Below are positions 21,700 through 31,919 of a DNA stretch of 64,000 nucleotides, one piece after another (within the stretch, counting starts at the first letter, position 1; every line of letters begins with the position of its first letter). The DNA comes from Castor canadensis (Eukaryota > Chordata > Mammalia > Rodentia > Castoridae), in assembly GCF_047511655.1 (NCBI RefSeq), contig NC_133397.1, positions 122,415,308 through 122,479,307 on the forward strand, in the 5' to 3' direction. A program made the position numbers and the translations under genes. The notes under the pieces were generated by a model, which did no database searches, was not told the origin of the DNA, and saw only the letters and a list, made by a program, of their open reading frames with translations.

Positions 21700-22092
21700 C
21701 ATTTGTTCATCAATCCATCCATTCATCAAATAGCTATTTAAAACCAAAAATGTACCATCTCCACCTCAAGGTAGTTAGGCTACACCAATGTATGAATAAA
21801 ATGAAGATCCCTGCCCTTGTGGCAGTTTTATTTGAGTAGGAGAGTCACCCAATTAATCATCTATATAATAATAAGTACATTATGGAGCGTGAATCCATTC
21901 AAAACATTTGAACACATACGAGAAGCCCAGAAGTCAATAGAATAAGCAAAGGTCTCCACCCTGTGCAGTCTACGTTCTAGCAAGGAGAAATAGAAAACAG
22001 ACATAACAAATGAGTAGATTATATAATATGTCAGAAGTAGTTAAAATGAACCAATCTAAATCCAAAACAGGAGGAAAGAAATGGCTGAAATG
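21700..22092 (-). mobile_element. L2 remnants, antisense
   Basis: Two stretches in antisense L2 order: T-C-C-C-T-G-C-C-C-T-T-G-T-G-G-C near 21808, and G-T-C-T-A-C-G-T-T-C-T-A-G near 21968 followed by G-A-A-A-A-C-A-G-A-C-A. The probable retrocopy begins at the right edge. Confidence 0.6.
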
Positions 22093-22097
22093 TATTT

Positions 22098-22860
22098 TCT
22101 TTTTTTTTTTTTACTGCAAGCAATTTTAATACAAAAGTGTCTTGTGTTTAAACAGTTCATTGGTAGAGCTTCAGTTTCTGCCTCAATTAAAACCAATTGA
22201 GATAATCACACAGCAGCATGGTCGGAGGTGAAGAGGAACAGCAGCTAACAAACAGGAGCCCCAGACAGCCTCTTTTGTGGTCACTTGGTAGGTTGACTTT
22301 ATTACACACACAAAAAAAGACGGAAGCAAACGGGACTGATGAACAAGTGTGCTGGTGAACTCTGTTAAAGGACAAGCAAGTATTGTCTTAGGTCCACGTT
22401 TTCAGAATAGGCTCATGGAATTCATTCCTCAGCTTGTGGGATGCTGATCAACCATTTAAATAGCAAAAAAATGTAGGTAAACAAATCTGTAATTCACAAT
22501 GCCACCGAGGAGTTTCCCTTCCCAAGGATCTGGGTCCTGGAACACGGCAGTGCTCATTGGTGGCTAGGCTGGATAGTTAACAAATCAGTTTAACACCCCA
22601 GTTTTTGGAGTTTTAGGAAGTTACATTTACCCCTGAATTCCAGCAGCTGTGTGTCCTTTAAACATGCAGAATTGAGACAGTATTGCAGTGAACTCCTTTT
22701 GCTGTACTGTGTGCAAATGCTATGTACATGAGGTTCTGTCTTCGGCTAAAATCACACATTAAACAATGGAAATGCAATTAGAAGTGCCCTCCCCTCAGTT
22801 CTTGTTAATCGAGGTGTCTGTGATTTACTAAAAAAAAAAGAGTTCCTTAAACACTGCAGG
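22098..22860 (-). pseudogene. Probable processed retrocopy of an mRNA 3' UTR
   Basis: On the minus strand this reads like the end of an mRNA: a mixed-composition sequence of several hundred bases, an internal AATAAA near 22303, then ATTAAA near 22130 about 20 nt before an A tail of 13 (a T run at 22100-22112 on the plus strand). No SINE or L1 consensus is present. The 5' (right) end is unclear; similar-looking sequence may continue to about 23050. I could not name the source gene and found no clear target-site duplication. No protein-coding part is visible, so it is non-functional or a 3'-UTR-only copy. Confidence 0.55.
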
Positions 22861-22869
22861 ATTCTTATT

Positions 22870-23578
22870 TTTTTTAATATAATTTATCTTGCTGAGACAG
22901 CAAGTCAGGTTTATAAAGAAGATGCATTTAGGAATAATCCTAAAAGATAAAGCAGGTTTACAATCCTGCACGCAGAAACCCTATTTAGAGGCTTTTCTTT
23001 TAATACACATTTGATATAATTTGCTTTTGCTTTTTTAAAGAAATTTGCAGCAAAAATCATGTCCAGTCCTATAAGAAAAATTTTAAATAGTAAAGCTGTT
23101 CATTCAGTTGTTAATTCATTTGTTCTGAAAGTATCTACCAAGTGTCTTTTAGGTACAGAAGTGATGGAGGCGAACAACAGCAATGAATCTGTTCACCCAA
23201 GAATTTCACAGTGAAGAAGCAAATCCAAAAAAAGCACGCATCATTTATCTCACAGCACTCTTACTTTAAGGTTAATCATTATTTTTGAAAACGTTTTCGT
23301 GTTTGTTTTGTCAACCCCAAGTCTCCTGAAATCCAAACATTGCTTCTAACTGGAAGGTTAGAGAAGACAAACTATCCTTTGCTACTGCCGACAGTGTCAT
23401 TCCCACTGCAACCTGGAAATATGCTGGTTGCTGGGATCCCGTGGCTTCTCCTTCTCCCACGTTTGTTAACTGAGCCATGGAGGAAGGTCTCAGGGAAAGG
23501 GTTCCCCAACTGCACACTCCTCAGAGCAGTCTCAGTGCAGCAACTGCAGTTTCCACAAGAATTTTTGAAGTCAGGAGT
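22870..23578. other. Possible extension of the retrocopy, then unassigned sequence
   Basis: 22870-23050 may still belong to the retrocopy. 23105-23210 resembles an antisense L2 piece. 23290-23578 is unassigned. Confidence 0.35.
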
Positions 23579-23579
23579 T

Positions 23580-23695
23580 GTGCCTCAAACCTATCATCCT
23601 AGCTACTCAGGAGGCAGAGATTAGGAAGGCTGCAGTTCAAGGCCAGCCTGGGCAAAAAGTTTATGAGACCCTATCTCAACCAATGGCTGGGCACG
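23580..23695 (+). mobile_element. 7SL-type SINE, cut short in its second monomer
   Basis: A complete first 7SL monomer (G-C-T-A-C-T-C-A-G-G-A-G-G-C-A-G-A-G) followed by the start of a second one (A-T-G-G-C-T-G-G-G-C-A-C-G) and then unrelated DNA. It looks like a trimer that lost its right part. Confidence 0.75.
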
Positions 23696-23699
23696 ACAT

Positions 23700-24460
23700 A
23701 TTTAAATATGTCTGAAATGTTTCCTGTTGCTTGCAACCAAAGAATCCTATTTTAGCTACCCATGTAAGAAGGTTGAAGCTTGTAACTTAAATCATCACTA
23801 GACTTACATATACAGTCGAAAACAGCAAAAAATGATAAATCATTTTGTTTTTCCTTAAGAGTCAACCACAAGTTCACTCGTGAGAGTAGAAAAGCATAGT
23901 AACTAGCTAGCTAGCAATCATCTACTTATCTATCTATCTATCTTCATTAAAAAATACCATATATGGATATGTGTATGTATACATAGGTAGGTGCACATCT
24001 ATTTAGTATTCTATAAAATTGGTATAAAACCAATTATCTACTTGTATCTACATGTAGGCATTTGTTCCTTGAGGACAGAGAGTTCTGATAACCCTTCAGG
24101 TTTCTGACCATTTTCTAATTAATAAAGAGGGAAAAAGAAAACAGTTCCAGGTTTATTCACCATAACCTGGATCTCTGGCTTCTGACTTTTTATTTCTGGG
24201 CCAGCACAATATTTAGATATAGCCAGGAAAGTGTTATCAACTTGAGCATGTGTTCTGTACTGATGGTGAAAATCTGGCCTGATAATAGATAACATGAATT
24301 TGATGACCTGCATCTTCTAGATAATGCTGTATAGTTTTGAACCCTTCTATATATTGTATAAATCAGGTTCCAAGCAAGAGCTATACCTCACTCAGAGGTT
24401 CACTGAAGAGACTTTAATAGCTACTTACAGAGGTATGGACCAAGTTAAAAAAGAAACAAA
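23700..24460. other. AT-rich sequence, nothing recognised
   Basis: Includes a short TAGC/ATCT microsatellite at about 23905-23942. No gene signal. Confidence 0.4.
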
Positions 24461-24665
24461 AGAACCAGGCACTGGTGGCTCACTCCTGTAATCCTAGCTA
24501 CTTGCCAGGCTGAAATCTGAAGGATCATGGTTTGAAGCCTAAGACCCCCCCCATTTTCAAAATAACCAGAGCAAAATGGACTAGGGGTGTGGCTTGAGCA
24601 GTACAGCACCTGCTTTGCAATCACGAAGCCCTGAGTTCAAATCCCAGTCCCATCAATAAAAAAAG
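24461..24665 (+). mobile_element. Composite SINE (7SL + tRNA-like) with target-site duplication
   Basis: A 7SL part, AACCAGAGCAAAA linker, tRNA-like part and A-rich tail. AAAAAGAAACAAA occurs at 24448-24460 and 24666-24678. Confidence 0.88.
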
Positions 24666-24679
24666 AAAAAGAAACAAAG

Positions 24680-25515
24680 AATGGTGAGGCACCTAAAAGC
24701 TAAGGAGTGAAAGCAATGTCACCCAGAGCCCCATGGAAGACCAGAGCTAAGGGAAAGGGGCCTCCCCACTGCTGCCCAGAACCCGGAAAGAGCAATGAGA
24801 GGCAGAATTACCTTATTTCCTCTCTCTTCCCACCTCTGATCTGTTGCTAAGTCAGTCAGAAGTCACTGACCAAGGAGTCCAGGCAATGCAGCTAGTAGGA
24901 GGCAGTGAATGCTTAAAGCACTGAGGCAAGCAGTGTGTCTGTGAATCTGAGGTAAAGCACAGAGACTAACCAGCCACCCACATCAACTCAGAATGCAAGA
25001 GATCAGCGAGGCCAAATGCCTGATCAAATTTACCCCAGTCATCACCTGGGGCTGGGACTTCAAAATGACTTTGTGACCATGCTAAGCCAGGCTCTTCTCC
25101 AGCATGCTTTAGTTAAGGACCTAGTTGCCGATGACCAAGTACACTACTGTGTAGCTTGAGTGAAATACGATTTTTGGTTCAAAGTGTGCTAACTCCATAA
25201 GGATCCTAATTCCATAAGGAGCTTTACAGAGGTTCTTTGATGAGCATCTACCATGTGAATTCAGACCATCAGGCAATTGTCCTGTGAACCCGGTGAACAC
25301 AGTGATGATGACTGTCTTGTCCTGCTGAGGTCACTAGACATATGCTGGCACTTGTGAGCATAGACCAGAGCAAGGCAGCAAAGGGGAATCTTGTGATGTC
25401 ACAGAGAAGCGCCACACGTGGGCAAGAGCCTTGCCATGAGGACCCAAGCCTGAGCTGGCAAACTTGCTTCCTCACCACCTACCTAGGGTATTGAGTGGCT
25501 AATCTGAGACTCATT
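24680..25515. other. SINE-free unique sequence
   Basis: No repeat recognised. Moderate GC. No frame shows family resemblance. A candidate place for non-coding regulatory sequence, only because it lacks young repeats. Confidence 0.4.
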
Positions 25516-25519
25516 CACT

Positions 25520-25625
25520 CATCCATCATTGGCGTAAAAACGCCTATCTCATGGGGCTGGTAGGAAGATTGAAATGATGTTTATAAAGTGCTTAGAATGG
25601 TGTTTCCCTTAGTAGCTCTAATAAT
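25520..25625 (+). mobile_element. MIR remnant
   Basis: Sense MIR 3' order: T-A-T-C-T-C-A-T-G-G-G-G-C-T-G-G, then A-A-G-T-G-C-T-T-A-G-A-A-T-G-G-T-G. Confidence 0.65.
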
Positions 25626-25639
25626 CGTGAGGGCCACCA

Positions 25640-25765
25640 TTCATTGAACTCTCCAAGTGCTATGGCTTTCCATAACACACTTCAGAGAAGGCACAATAGG
25701 ACTCATTTTCCAAGTACGGAAATTGAAACTTGCAGAAATGAGTTGCCTAGGACTACATTCCTCAC
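25640..25765 (-). mobile_element. MIR remnant
   Basis: Antisense MIR order: A-C-T-C-A-T-T-T-T-C-C near 25702, then G-A-A-A-T-T-G-A-A-A-C and G-A-G-T-T-G-C-C-T-A-G. It is head-to-head with the previous copy. Confidence 0.55.
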
Positions 25766-25769
25766 CGCG

Positions 25770-26330
25770 ATTCTGAGACCAGAATTTAAAAGCACCATCT
25801 GAAACTCCATTATACAGTTCCAGGCAAGACAAGGTTTCCAGAGACTTTAACCATGTGCCAAGCCTACATTTTCTTGAACTTTGGGAATCCTGTCCCTTTT
25901 CTAGCAACTCCTTTCATCAGTCTGCCATGTCCACTGTTGACATTTCAGCAATGTCAGTGTTTTTTCAACAAAGACCAGGATGCCCTTGAAGAGCGTGCCT
26001 TTCACCATGGGATAATTGGTTTGGGATCCAGTTGCCTTTACTTATCATCACGAGGGGCTGAGCTACAAGGAATATGGCTTTGATCCTTGAAGATTGGCTT
26101 TGAGCCAAAAGTCATTGTTGGAGATTCTGGCTGTTTGATGTCTAGATGCAATCTGCTGAGAGGCTATTAATAGGAGTTCAAAGACAGAGTCACAAGCTTC
26201 CTACAAGGGCCTGGGAGGAGGGGTCTGAGTAACGGTCCCAATAGAGCCAGGTGGTGGCATTGGACAGGGCAGCGTGCCCTTGACACCATTCAGGAAGGCA
26301 TCTGAAACATGCCAACGGTTTCTCTCCACA
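25770..26330. other. SINE-free unique sequence
   Basis: No repeat or gene recognised. Confidence 0.4.
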
Positions 26331-26339
26331 ATTCCCCCT

Positions 26340-26620
26340 CACTTGAACTCACTATTTTGGGTGCATGATAGGTTCCAATTAGGTGTCTGTGTTTCCCACA
26401 AGATAGAGGTCCTTAGAGGCAGGGATTATGTCATTAATTCACAAAGCATTCATTGAGAGCCCCTGCCAGGCATCATACAAGGAGCCATCATTCAATAGTG
26501 AATTATTACTCACGAGGAGGCCACGCAAGCATTGTGTCGGCGTGAATGATGAACATATTCCAAAGGTGGTGTTTCCTCAAGAGTTGCAGCAATACCTGAG
26601 TCTTGTGCGTTAGGAAAGTT
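26340..26620. mobile_element. L2-like remnants
   Basis: 26395-26440 reads like a sense L2 3' end (G-A-G-G-C-A-G-G-G-A-T-T-A-T-G-T-C). 26440-26600 reads like antisense L2 (C-A-T-T-C-A-T-T-G-A-G-A-G-C-C-C). Two old pieces in opposite orientation. Confidence 0.5.
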
Positions 26621-26984
26621 AACTTGGGGAAAATATGACAGAATTGTTAATTCTATCTCTATTTATCTCATGGTTAAAGGGTCCAGCATTCCAGTTGATC
26701 AAATGTTTTAGTCGTTTGAGTTAAGTCTGTATTTGGTACTGTCAGTTTTAAAAAGTAAACTCAATCCTCAAACAAAACCTAAATCATTCCTTGATGAGCA
26801 AAAGAAAATGTAGGTCCCACAGCCATCATTAGGGAGCTATTTATCATGGGGCAGGCCCTCACTGGACATGAGGTTAAGAGCCTAGATTAATAAATGCTTG
26901 CCCTGTTTCTGTGATTTACTTTTTATATACAACCAATGATACATAATGATGATAAGATCCCCAGGCTACAGTCAATCAGCTTTA

Positions 26985-27190
26985 AAAAAAATTTCTTTTT
27001 GCAGTACTGAGGTTTGAACTCAGGGTCTACACTTTGAGCCACTCTACCAGACCTTTTTTTGTGATGGGTTTTTTTTTTTCAAGATAGGATTTCACAAATT
27101 ATTTGCCTGGGCTGGCTTTGAACTGTGATCCGCCTGATCTCTGCTTCCTGAGTAGCTAGGATTACAGGTGTGAACTACTGATACCCAGCT
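26985..27190 (-). mobile_element. Composite SINE (7SL + tRNA-like)
   Basis: A shortened antisense tRNA-like part to about 27053, then an antisense 7SL part with G-A-G-T-A-G-C-T-A-G-G-A-T-T-A-C-A-G. Confidence 0.88.
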
Positions 27191-27353
27191 AAAAATAACT
27201 TTTGAAAAGGAAACTAGTATCCATAGAAGGCTGTTTGTGAAAGCAACAGAAGTGATATTAAACATAGAAGAAATTGGTTTGAAAGGTAATGGATACTCTC
27301 AGAAGGGAAGGCTGGAAGCCAGCCTTTATTCAAATGGCAGGAACACAGCTTGC

Positions 27354-27476
27354 AACTGGACACAGTGATGGATACGTGTAACCCCAGCACTCAGGAGGCA
27401 GAGGCAGGAGAATCGCTGAGTTCGAGGCCAGCCTGAGCTACATATGGAGTCTTGTCTCAAAAACAAAGAAACAAAC
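27354..27476 (+). mobile_element. B1-like SINE
   Basis: Sense 7SL monomer with C-C-C-C-A-G-C-A-C-T-C-A-G-G-A-G-G-C-A-G and an AAAC tail. Confidence 0.85.
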
Positions 27477-27481
27477 TCAGT

Positions 27482-27572
27482 TTGGGACTTCTGACCTTAA
27501 GAATTAGAAGGGAATAAATTGTCTTATGTTTGTAGTGATTTATTACAGTAGCTATAGGAAACCGATACAAAA
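27482..27572 (+). mobile_element. MLT1/MaLR-like LTR 3' end
   Basis: Contains A-A-T-A-A-A-T-T-G-T-C near 27510 and G-A-T-T-T-A-T-T-A-C-A-G-T-A-G near 27537, in the order of an MLT1-type LTR terminus. Only a scrap. Confidence 0.55.
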
Positions 27573-27675
27573 GGCAAAGGAGAAATCTTTGCTATTTAAA
27601 CTTTCTAGTCAAAAACCAGAACTCCAGATAAAGATGAATTTGCAGAAAGTGCAAGATAGAATCCTAAGACGCTTT

Positions 27676-27970
27676 GCCAGTGCTGGTGGCTCACACCTGT
27701 AATCTAACTACTCGGGAGGTGTAGATCCTAGTGGATTGTGGTACAAGTTCAGCTTGGCCAAAAAGTTCGAGAAACCCCATCTCAACAGAAAAGGCTGGGC
27801 ACAGAGGTGTGTGCCTGCTATCCCGTCTACTGTAAGAAGCATAAATAGAAGGCTAGCCTGGGCAAAAAGTGAGATCTCATCTCAAAAATCACCAGAGCCA
27901 AAAGGGCTGGAGGCGTGGCTCCTGCCTAGCAAGCACAAAGCTGTAAGTTCAAACCTCAGTACCCCCAAAA
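27676..27970 (+). mobile_element. Trimeric SINE (7SL + 7SL + tRNA-like)
   Basis: First 7SL monomer to about 27790, second from G-G-C-T-G-G-G-C-A-C-A-G-A-G at 27791, then an ACCAGAGCCAAAA linker and a tRNA-like monomer with a small deletion. Confidence 0.85.
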
Positions 27971-27974
27971 GCAA

Positions 27975-28384
27975 TCTAATAAATATTCAGACCTCTCACG
28001 TGCGTTACTTGAGATTTTTCACTTTTGTCCATACAACCCTGGCTTGCTTCATTCGGACAGGGGGTTTTCTGAATACAGCTCCACAAGCCCATATATTCCT
28101 ATGACCTAGCCAAAAAAAAAAAACAAACAGCTAGTCTGTTACCAAATACAACGTGATGGCAAAAATGAGGGAAAAATACTGTCATTATGCTTAACTTTCA
28201 CTTGACTGTGATAAACCTAATCTCATTAAACTTCCTCCATGAGCCTAGACAAGGTGCTTGTCTGAGTATGTGGGAGAAACAAAGTAAGGAGGGAGAGCAC
28301 TTGAGCTTCGTGTGCTTTTACATGATTCAGTAAGTCACAGAAATGAGCGAGGAGGCGGATCACTAAGAGAGCAGGCTGGAGACA
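27975..28384. other. Unique sequence, nothing recognised
   Basis: AT-rich, with a 12-base A run near 28112. No gene signal. Confidence 0.4.
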
Positions 28385-28447
28385 GTTTGGACCAGAGCAC
28401 CGGCCGAACATGCACAAGGCATGGGTTCCATCCCCGGCACCACAAAC
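28385..28447 (+). mobile_element. tRNA-like SINE fragment, diverged
   Basis: Sense tRNA-like core with C-A-T-G-C-A-C-A-A-G-G-C and G-G-T-T-C-C-A-T-C-C-C-C-G-G. Confidence 0.65.
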
Positions 28448-28642
28448 AAATGGAAAAAGAGGGGCAATTTTCTTTTTAAAAGGATATATTTCAATATTTA
28501 TAGCTAAAAAAGGTCTATTTAATAAGCTATTTTGAAAGACTTTTTACAATAGAATTTCTTCTCCTTTGACAATCATTAAAAATCATTTCCTGGGGTGGGG
28601 GGGGCGAATAATTTCTACCCAAACTTTATAGTTTTGTGGGGT

Positions 28643-28644
<2 letters not shown>

Positions 28645-28682
<38 letters not shown>
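28645..28682. repeat. GT dinucleotide repeat at a SINE tail
   Basis: About 38 bases of GT directly adjoining the tail side of the antisense trimer that follows. Confidence 0.95.
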
Positions 28683-28684
<2 letters not shown>

Positions 28685-28985
28685 ATTCTGTGAACTAGGA
28701 CCTTGCACTTGGGAGATCAAACTTTTACCACTTGAACCATGCCCCAGTCCTTTTGGCTTTTAATTAATTTTAGGTAGGGTTTCATGTTTTCATTGGGGCC
28801 AGCCTCAGACCATGATCCTCCTACCTATGCCTCCCAAGTAGCTGGGACTATAGACATGAACCACCATAATTAGCTTATTTGTTGAGATGGGGTCTCCCTA
28901 ATTTTTTGCCCAAGCTTGCCTGGAATCACAATCTTCCCAATCTGTGCCTACCAAGCAGCTGAGGTGTAAGTGGGAGCTACAGCGC
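28683..28985 (-). mobile_element. Trimeric SINE (7SL + 7SL + tRNA-like), diverged
   Basis: On the plus strand: antisense tRNA-like (to about 28750), then two antisense 7SL monomers (to 28875 and to 28985). Confidence 0.75.
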
Positions 28986-29238
28986 TCCGCTCTTAGTTAC
29001 TTGAAGAAAACACCTCCCGGCTCCTGTCCATTTCTCCACTCAAATTGAACCTATAATAGCGATTTTTTAAACCTGGTGTGATAGCAAAACACTGCATGAA
29101 GGTCAGTAGGGTGCTGAAGGTAAAGCATATCTGTACTGTCAGTTTCCTCCCTTCATTTGTCCCAGCACCACGGTCACACGTAATGACCTCCAAATTCTCT
29201 TTGCAGCTATGTCGCTGGTTCAGCATAAACACTTTGGT

Positions 29239-29330
29239 CTGTGGGAGTAGCTCAGTGGTGGAGTGCACGGTTCGCATGCAAGAGGGCCTGAGTTCAAGCC
29301 CAGCACCAAAAAAGAAAAAAAAAAAAAGGA
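29239..29330 (+). mobile_element. tRNA-like (ID-like) SINE
   Basis: Sense monomer with G-T-A-G-C-T-C-A-G-T-G-G-T-G-G-A-G-T-G and an A-rich tail. It is closer to the classic ID A box than its neighbours. Confidence 0.85.
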
Positions 29331-29334
29331 TTAA

Positions 29335-30340
29335 GCACTTTAACACTTAATCTGCTCCCACTGCAGCTAAGTGGGAAGAGAGAGTTTAAATGCTTTAAAG
29401 TAATTTGCAAAAGCGAGTGTAACGAAATGCAGCATTTTGCCGTCTACAGATTAAGGCAAGAAAGAATTATCAGTGATACAGATGGGAAGGGAATTAATAT
29501 TTAGTGCTTTTGAAGGAAAATGCCCTTTATTTCACAACGATGAATCTGTTTGTGAAGAAAAACAGTGCTAGCTTTCTGTTTTCCTTTCCGTGATGGGGAG
29601 GTGGGATGGACTGGGTTTTTGTTACTGTTCACTGACGTAAGGATTCCATATTGTCTTCCTGAGGAAGATCTCTTAGGAGGAGGAGGAGGAGGAGGAGAAG
29701 AAGAGAAGGGAGGGGGAGGAAGGGAGGAAGCAGGGGAGAGGGAAGGGGGACAGGGATTTTGGTGTTCAAGGGAGTCCTGGAACCAATGGATGGATGGATT
29801 TTAACGCAATATAAACAATTCCTTTCTATGATGGTGAACAATTTCTATTTCCAGATTGTGCAAAGATCTGAACTTCCTAGAATTAAGAATGGCCTCTGGT
29901 TATACCGTCTGGAACTCCCAGGGTGGAGTCCCACTCCCGTTCCACAGCCGTGAGCTGGGGAGAGGTGTGTATTAGGAGCACCAATTCCACTCTGGGCACA
30001 GCCTGGGTGTGCAGAGGGCTTGGGCTCAGGCCTGGGTGCTGGGGAGCCCTGCCTCTCTGCATTACCTGCACCCCAGATCCCCATTTTCCTGGCCTAGTCC
30101 CACAGGTAGCACTGAGCCCTGAGCTGATCCTGGACGTCAAGCATTTCTTATCAATCCTGTTCTTTACATCCCCTGGCTGTTGGGTGCATGAGGGATTGGC
30201 AGAGAGATGGTCACTCTGTCCTTCCAGACTTTGTGAACTGTCTTCCTCCTCATCCTTCTTTTTCAGTGCTAGGAGCTAGGACAGTGCTCTGAAGAAGACC
30301 TGTTTGAAGTTGAGAAAGTTCACAGAAGTTACTGTTCAAC
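29335..30340. other. Unique sequence with a purine-rich tract
   Basis: 29675-29755 is a GGA/GA-rich stretch on the plus strand. The remainder has no recognised repeat. Frames here are short and overlapping. Confidence 0.45.
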
Positions 30341-30387
30341 CTGCATGCGGTGGACTAAATCATGTTCCCTCAGAATTCACATGCTGA

Positions 30388-30581
30388 CCAGGTGCCTGTG
30401 ACTCAGGCATGTGGGAGACTGAGATAGAGAAGATGAAGGTTCAAAGCCTTCCCGGGAAAATACTTTGAGAGACACCATTTCGAGAGCAAAATGGACTGGT
30501 GGTGTGGCACAAGCAATTGAGCACTGGCTTTGCAAGCTCAAAGGCCTGGGTTCAAACTGCAGTCCCACAAAAAAACAAAAC
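30388..30581 (+). mobile_element. Composite SINE (7SL + tRNA-like)
   Basis: Sense 7SL part, G-A-G-A-G-C-A-A-A-A-T-G-G linker, tRNA-like part, A-rich tail. Inserted into the LTR remnant. Confidence 0.85.
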
Positions 30582-30711
30582 TACCATGTATTGAAGCCCT
30601 AACCTCCAACTCCCGTACCACAGGTCGTGACCTTACTTAAATATAAAGCCAGGTGCTCTATCTATTGAGTCTAATCCAGTATTGCTGGTATCCTTATAAG
30701 AAGAGAAAGGA

Positions 30712-30901
30712 AGCTGGGTGCAATGGCTCACTCCTGTAATCCTAGCTACTCAGGAAGCAGAGATCAGAAGGTTCGAAGCCAGTCCCAGGCAAATAGTTCA
30801 CAAGATCCTATCTTGTAAAACCCTTCACAAAAATAGGGCTGGTGGAGTGGCTCAAGGTGAAGGCCCTGAGTTCAAGCCCCAGTACCACAAAAAAAAAAAA
30901 A
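30712..30901 (+). mobile_element. Composite SINE (7SL + tRNA-like)
   Basis: Same linker and shortened tRNA-like part (C-A-A-G-G-T-G-A-A-G-G-C-C-C-T-G) as 10058-10226, with a 13-base A tail. Same young subfamily. Confidence 0.9.
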
Positions 30902-30902
30902 C

Positions 30903-30970
30903 GAAGGGCTGAACATGTGGTCCAAGTGGTAGAGCACCTGCCTAGCAAGTATGAAGCCCTGAAAAAAGAG
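30903..30970 (+). mobile_element. tRNA-like (ID-like) SINE fragment
   Basis: Sense monomer directly behind the previous tail. It lacks the B-box side. Confidence 0.8.
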
Positions 30971-31104
30971 AACGAGGCAAGAAGGTGGCCAGGTCACCTG
31001 TAACCCAAGGAGAATAGACTCAAGAAAAAGAGAAAAAAAATTCTGGTTTTTAAAACCACCCACTCTGTGGCATTTTGTTACAGTCCTAGCAAACTAATGC
31101 ACTG

Positions 31105-31555
31105 GGAACTTTTGAGAATGACCAAGAGGTTGCTACCAATAAATCTGCTGAGATAACAGGTGACAGTGGGATTGCAAGTCAGTCAAGGCCTGCGCCCACA
31201 CGAGAGAAGAAGGAAGGGAAGAAGGAAGCGAAGGCCTTCCACGCTAAGGGACCGTTGAGGCTCAAACAACCCGGGTGCATTTAAGAAACACCCTAAGATC
31301 TGTGGTTCTGAAAGACCACTCAGGCGGCACGTGGCAGAGGGATTGTTGGGGTGGAGGGGAACGAACAGAGTCACAGCCAAAGCCTTGGGAAAAGGGATAA
31401 GAGCCTGCCTCGGTCCAGGGACTTACAGGGGTTTCGGGAAGAGACAGATGCAAGGAGTGAAGAAGACTGAACACCAGGAATTGGTCATGGGGTGCAACCC
31501 ACCTCCATGCCTGTGGGTTCCTCATCCAAGGGTCCGACTAGCCCCAGACCAGACA
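31105..31555. other. Unique sequence, nothing recognised
   Basis: Moderate GC, no repeat seen, no convincing frame. Confidence 0.4.
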
Positions 31556-31561
31556 TAATCA

Positions 31562-31715
31562 AAAGAAAGTTGCATTTGTGCTGTCATTATTCCCTAAACC
31601 ATACAGTGTCACAACTATTTGCCTAGCATTTATATTGACTTGGCCACCCTAGGATTTTAAATCCATGGGAAGTCCTACAACCAGCTGTCCAGTCCATACT
31701 GAGGGACAACTATGT
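31562..31715. mobile_element. Tigger-like DNA transposon remnant
   Basis: Shares G-T-C-A-T-T-A-T-T-C-C-C-T-A-A near 31582 and a G-A-G-G-G-A-C-A-A-C-T end near 31701 with the fuller copy at 63578-63872. The middle is deleted. Confidence 0.65.
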
Positions 31716-31800
31716 CCATGAGAAACAGGCTTGGGTGACTTAGTCAGAGGCCTGCAGACTGTGGAATATAATAAAGTTTAAGTTGACTTAAATTAGTAAC

Positions 31801-31914
31801 TTTTGGTGGGGGACATACTCTCTATGTAGCCTGGGCTGGTCTTGAACTTGAGGTCCTTCTGCCTCAGCCTCCTGAGTACTGGGATTACGGTCATGCTCGA
31901 CCATGTTTGGCTCC
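31801..31914 (-). mobile_element. B1-like SINE, antisense
   Basis: Antisense 7SL monomer with G-C-C-T-G-G-G-C-T-G-G-T-C-T-T-G-A-A-C and C-T-G-G-G-A-T-T-A-C-G-G. Confidence 0.85.
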
Positions 31915-31919
31915 TTAAA

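Larger units (their letters stand above)
30345..31103 (+). mobile_element. MLT1/MaLR-like LTR remnant broken up by SINEs
   Basis: Pieces in LTR order: G-T-G-G-A-C-T-A-A-A-T-C-A-T-G near 30350, T-T-G-A-A-G-C-C-C-T-A-A-C-C near 30591, C-C-T-T-A-T-A-A-G-A-A-G-A-G near 30691, and T-G-T-G-G-C-A-T-T-T-T-G-T-T-A near 31066 to 31103. SINEs occupy 30388-30581, 30712-30901 and 30903-30970. Non-coding remains; no viral gene is present. Confidence 0.7.

Noticed and set aside
22187-22375. 62-codon minus-strand frame in the retrocopy
   Set aside because: It lies in 3'-UTR-like sequence upstream of a polyadenylation signal. No protein family is recognised.
30345-31103. Endogenous provirus
   Set aside because: Only LTR-like non-coding scraps are present. 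I see no gag, pol or env remnant and no paired LTR.
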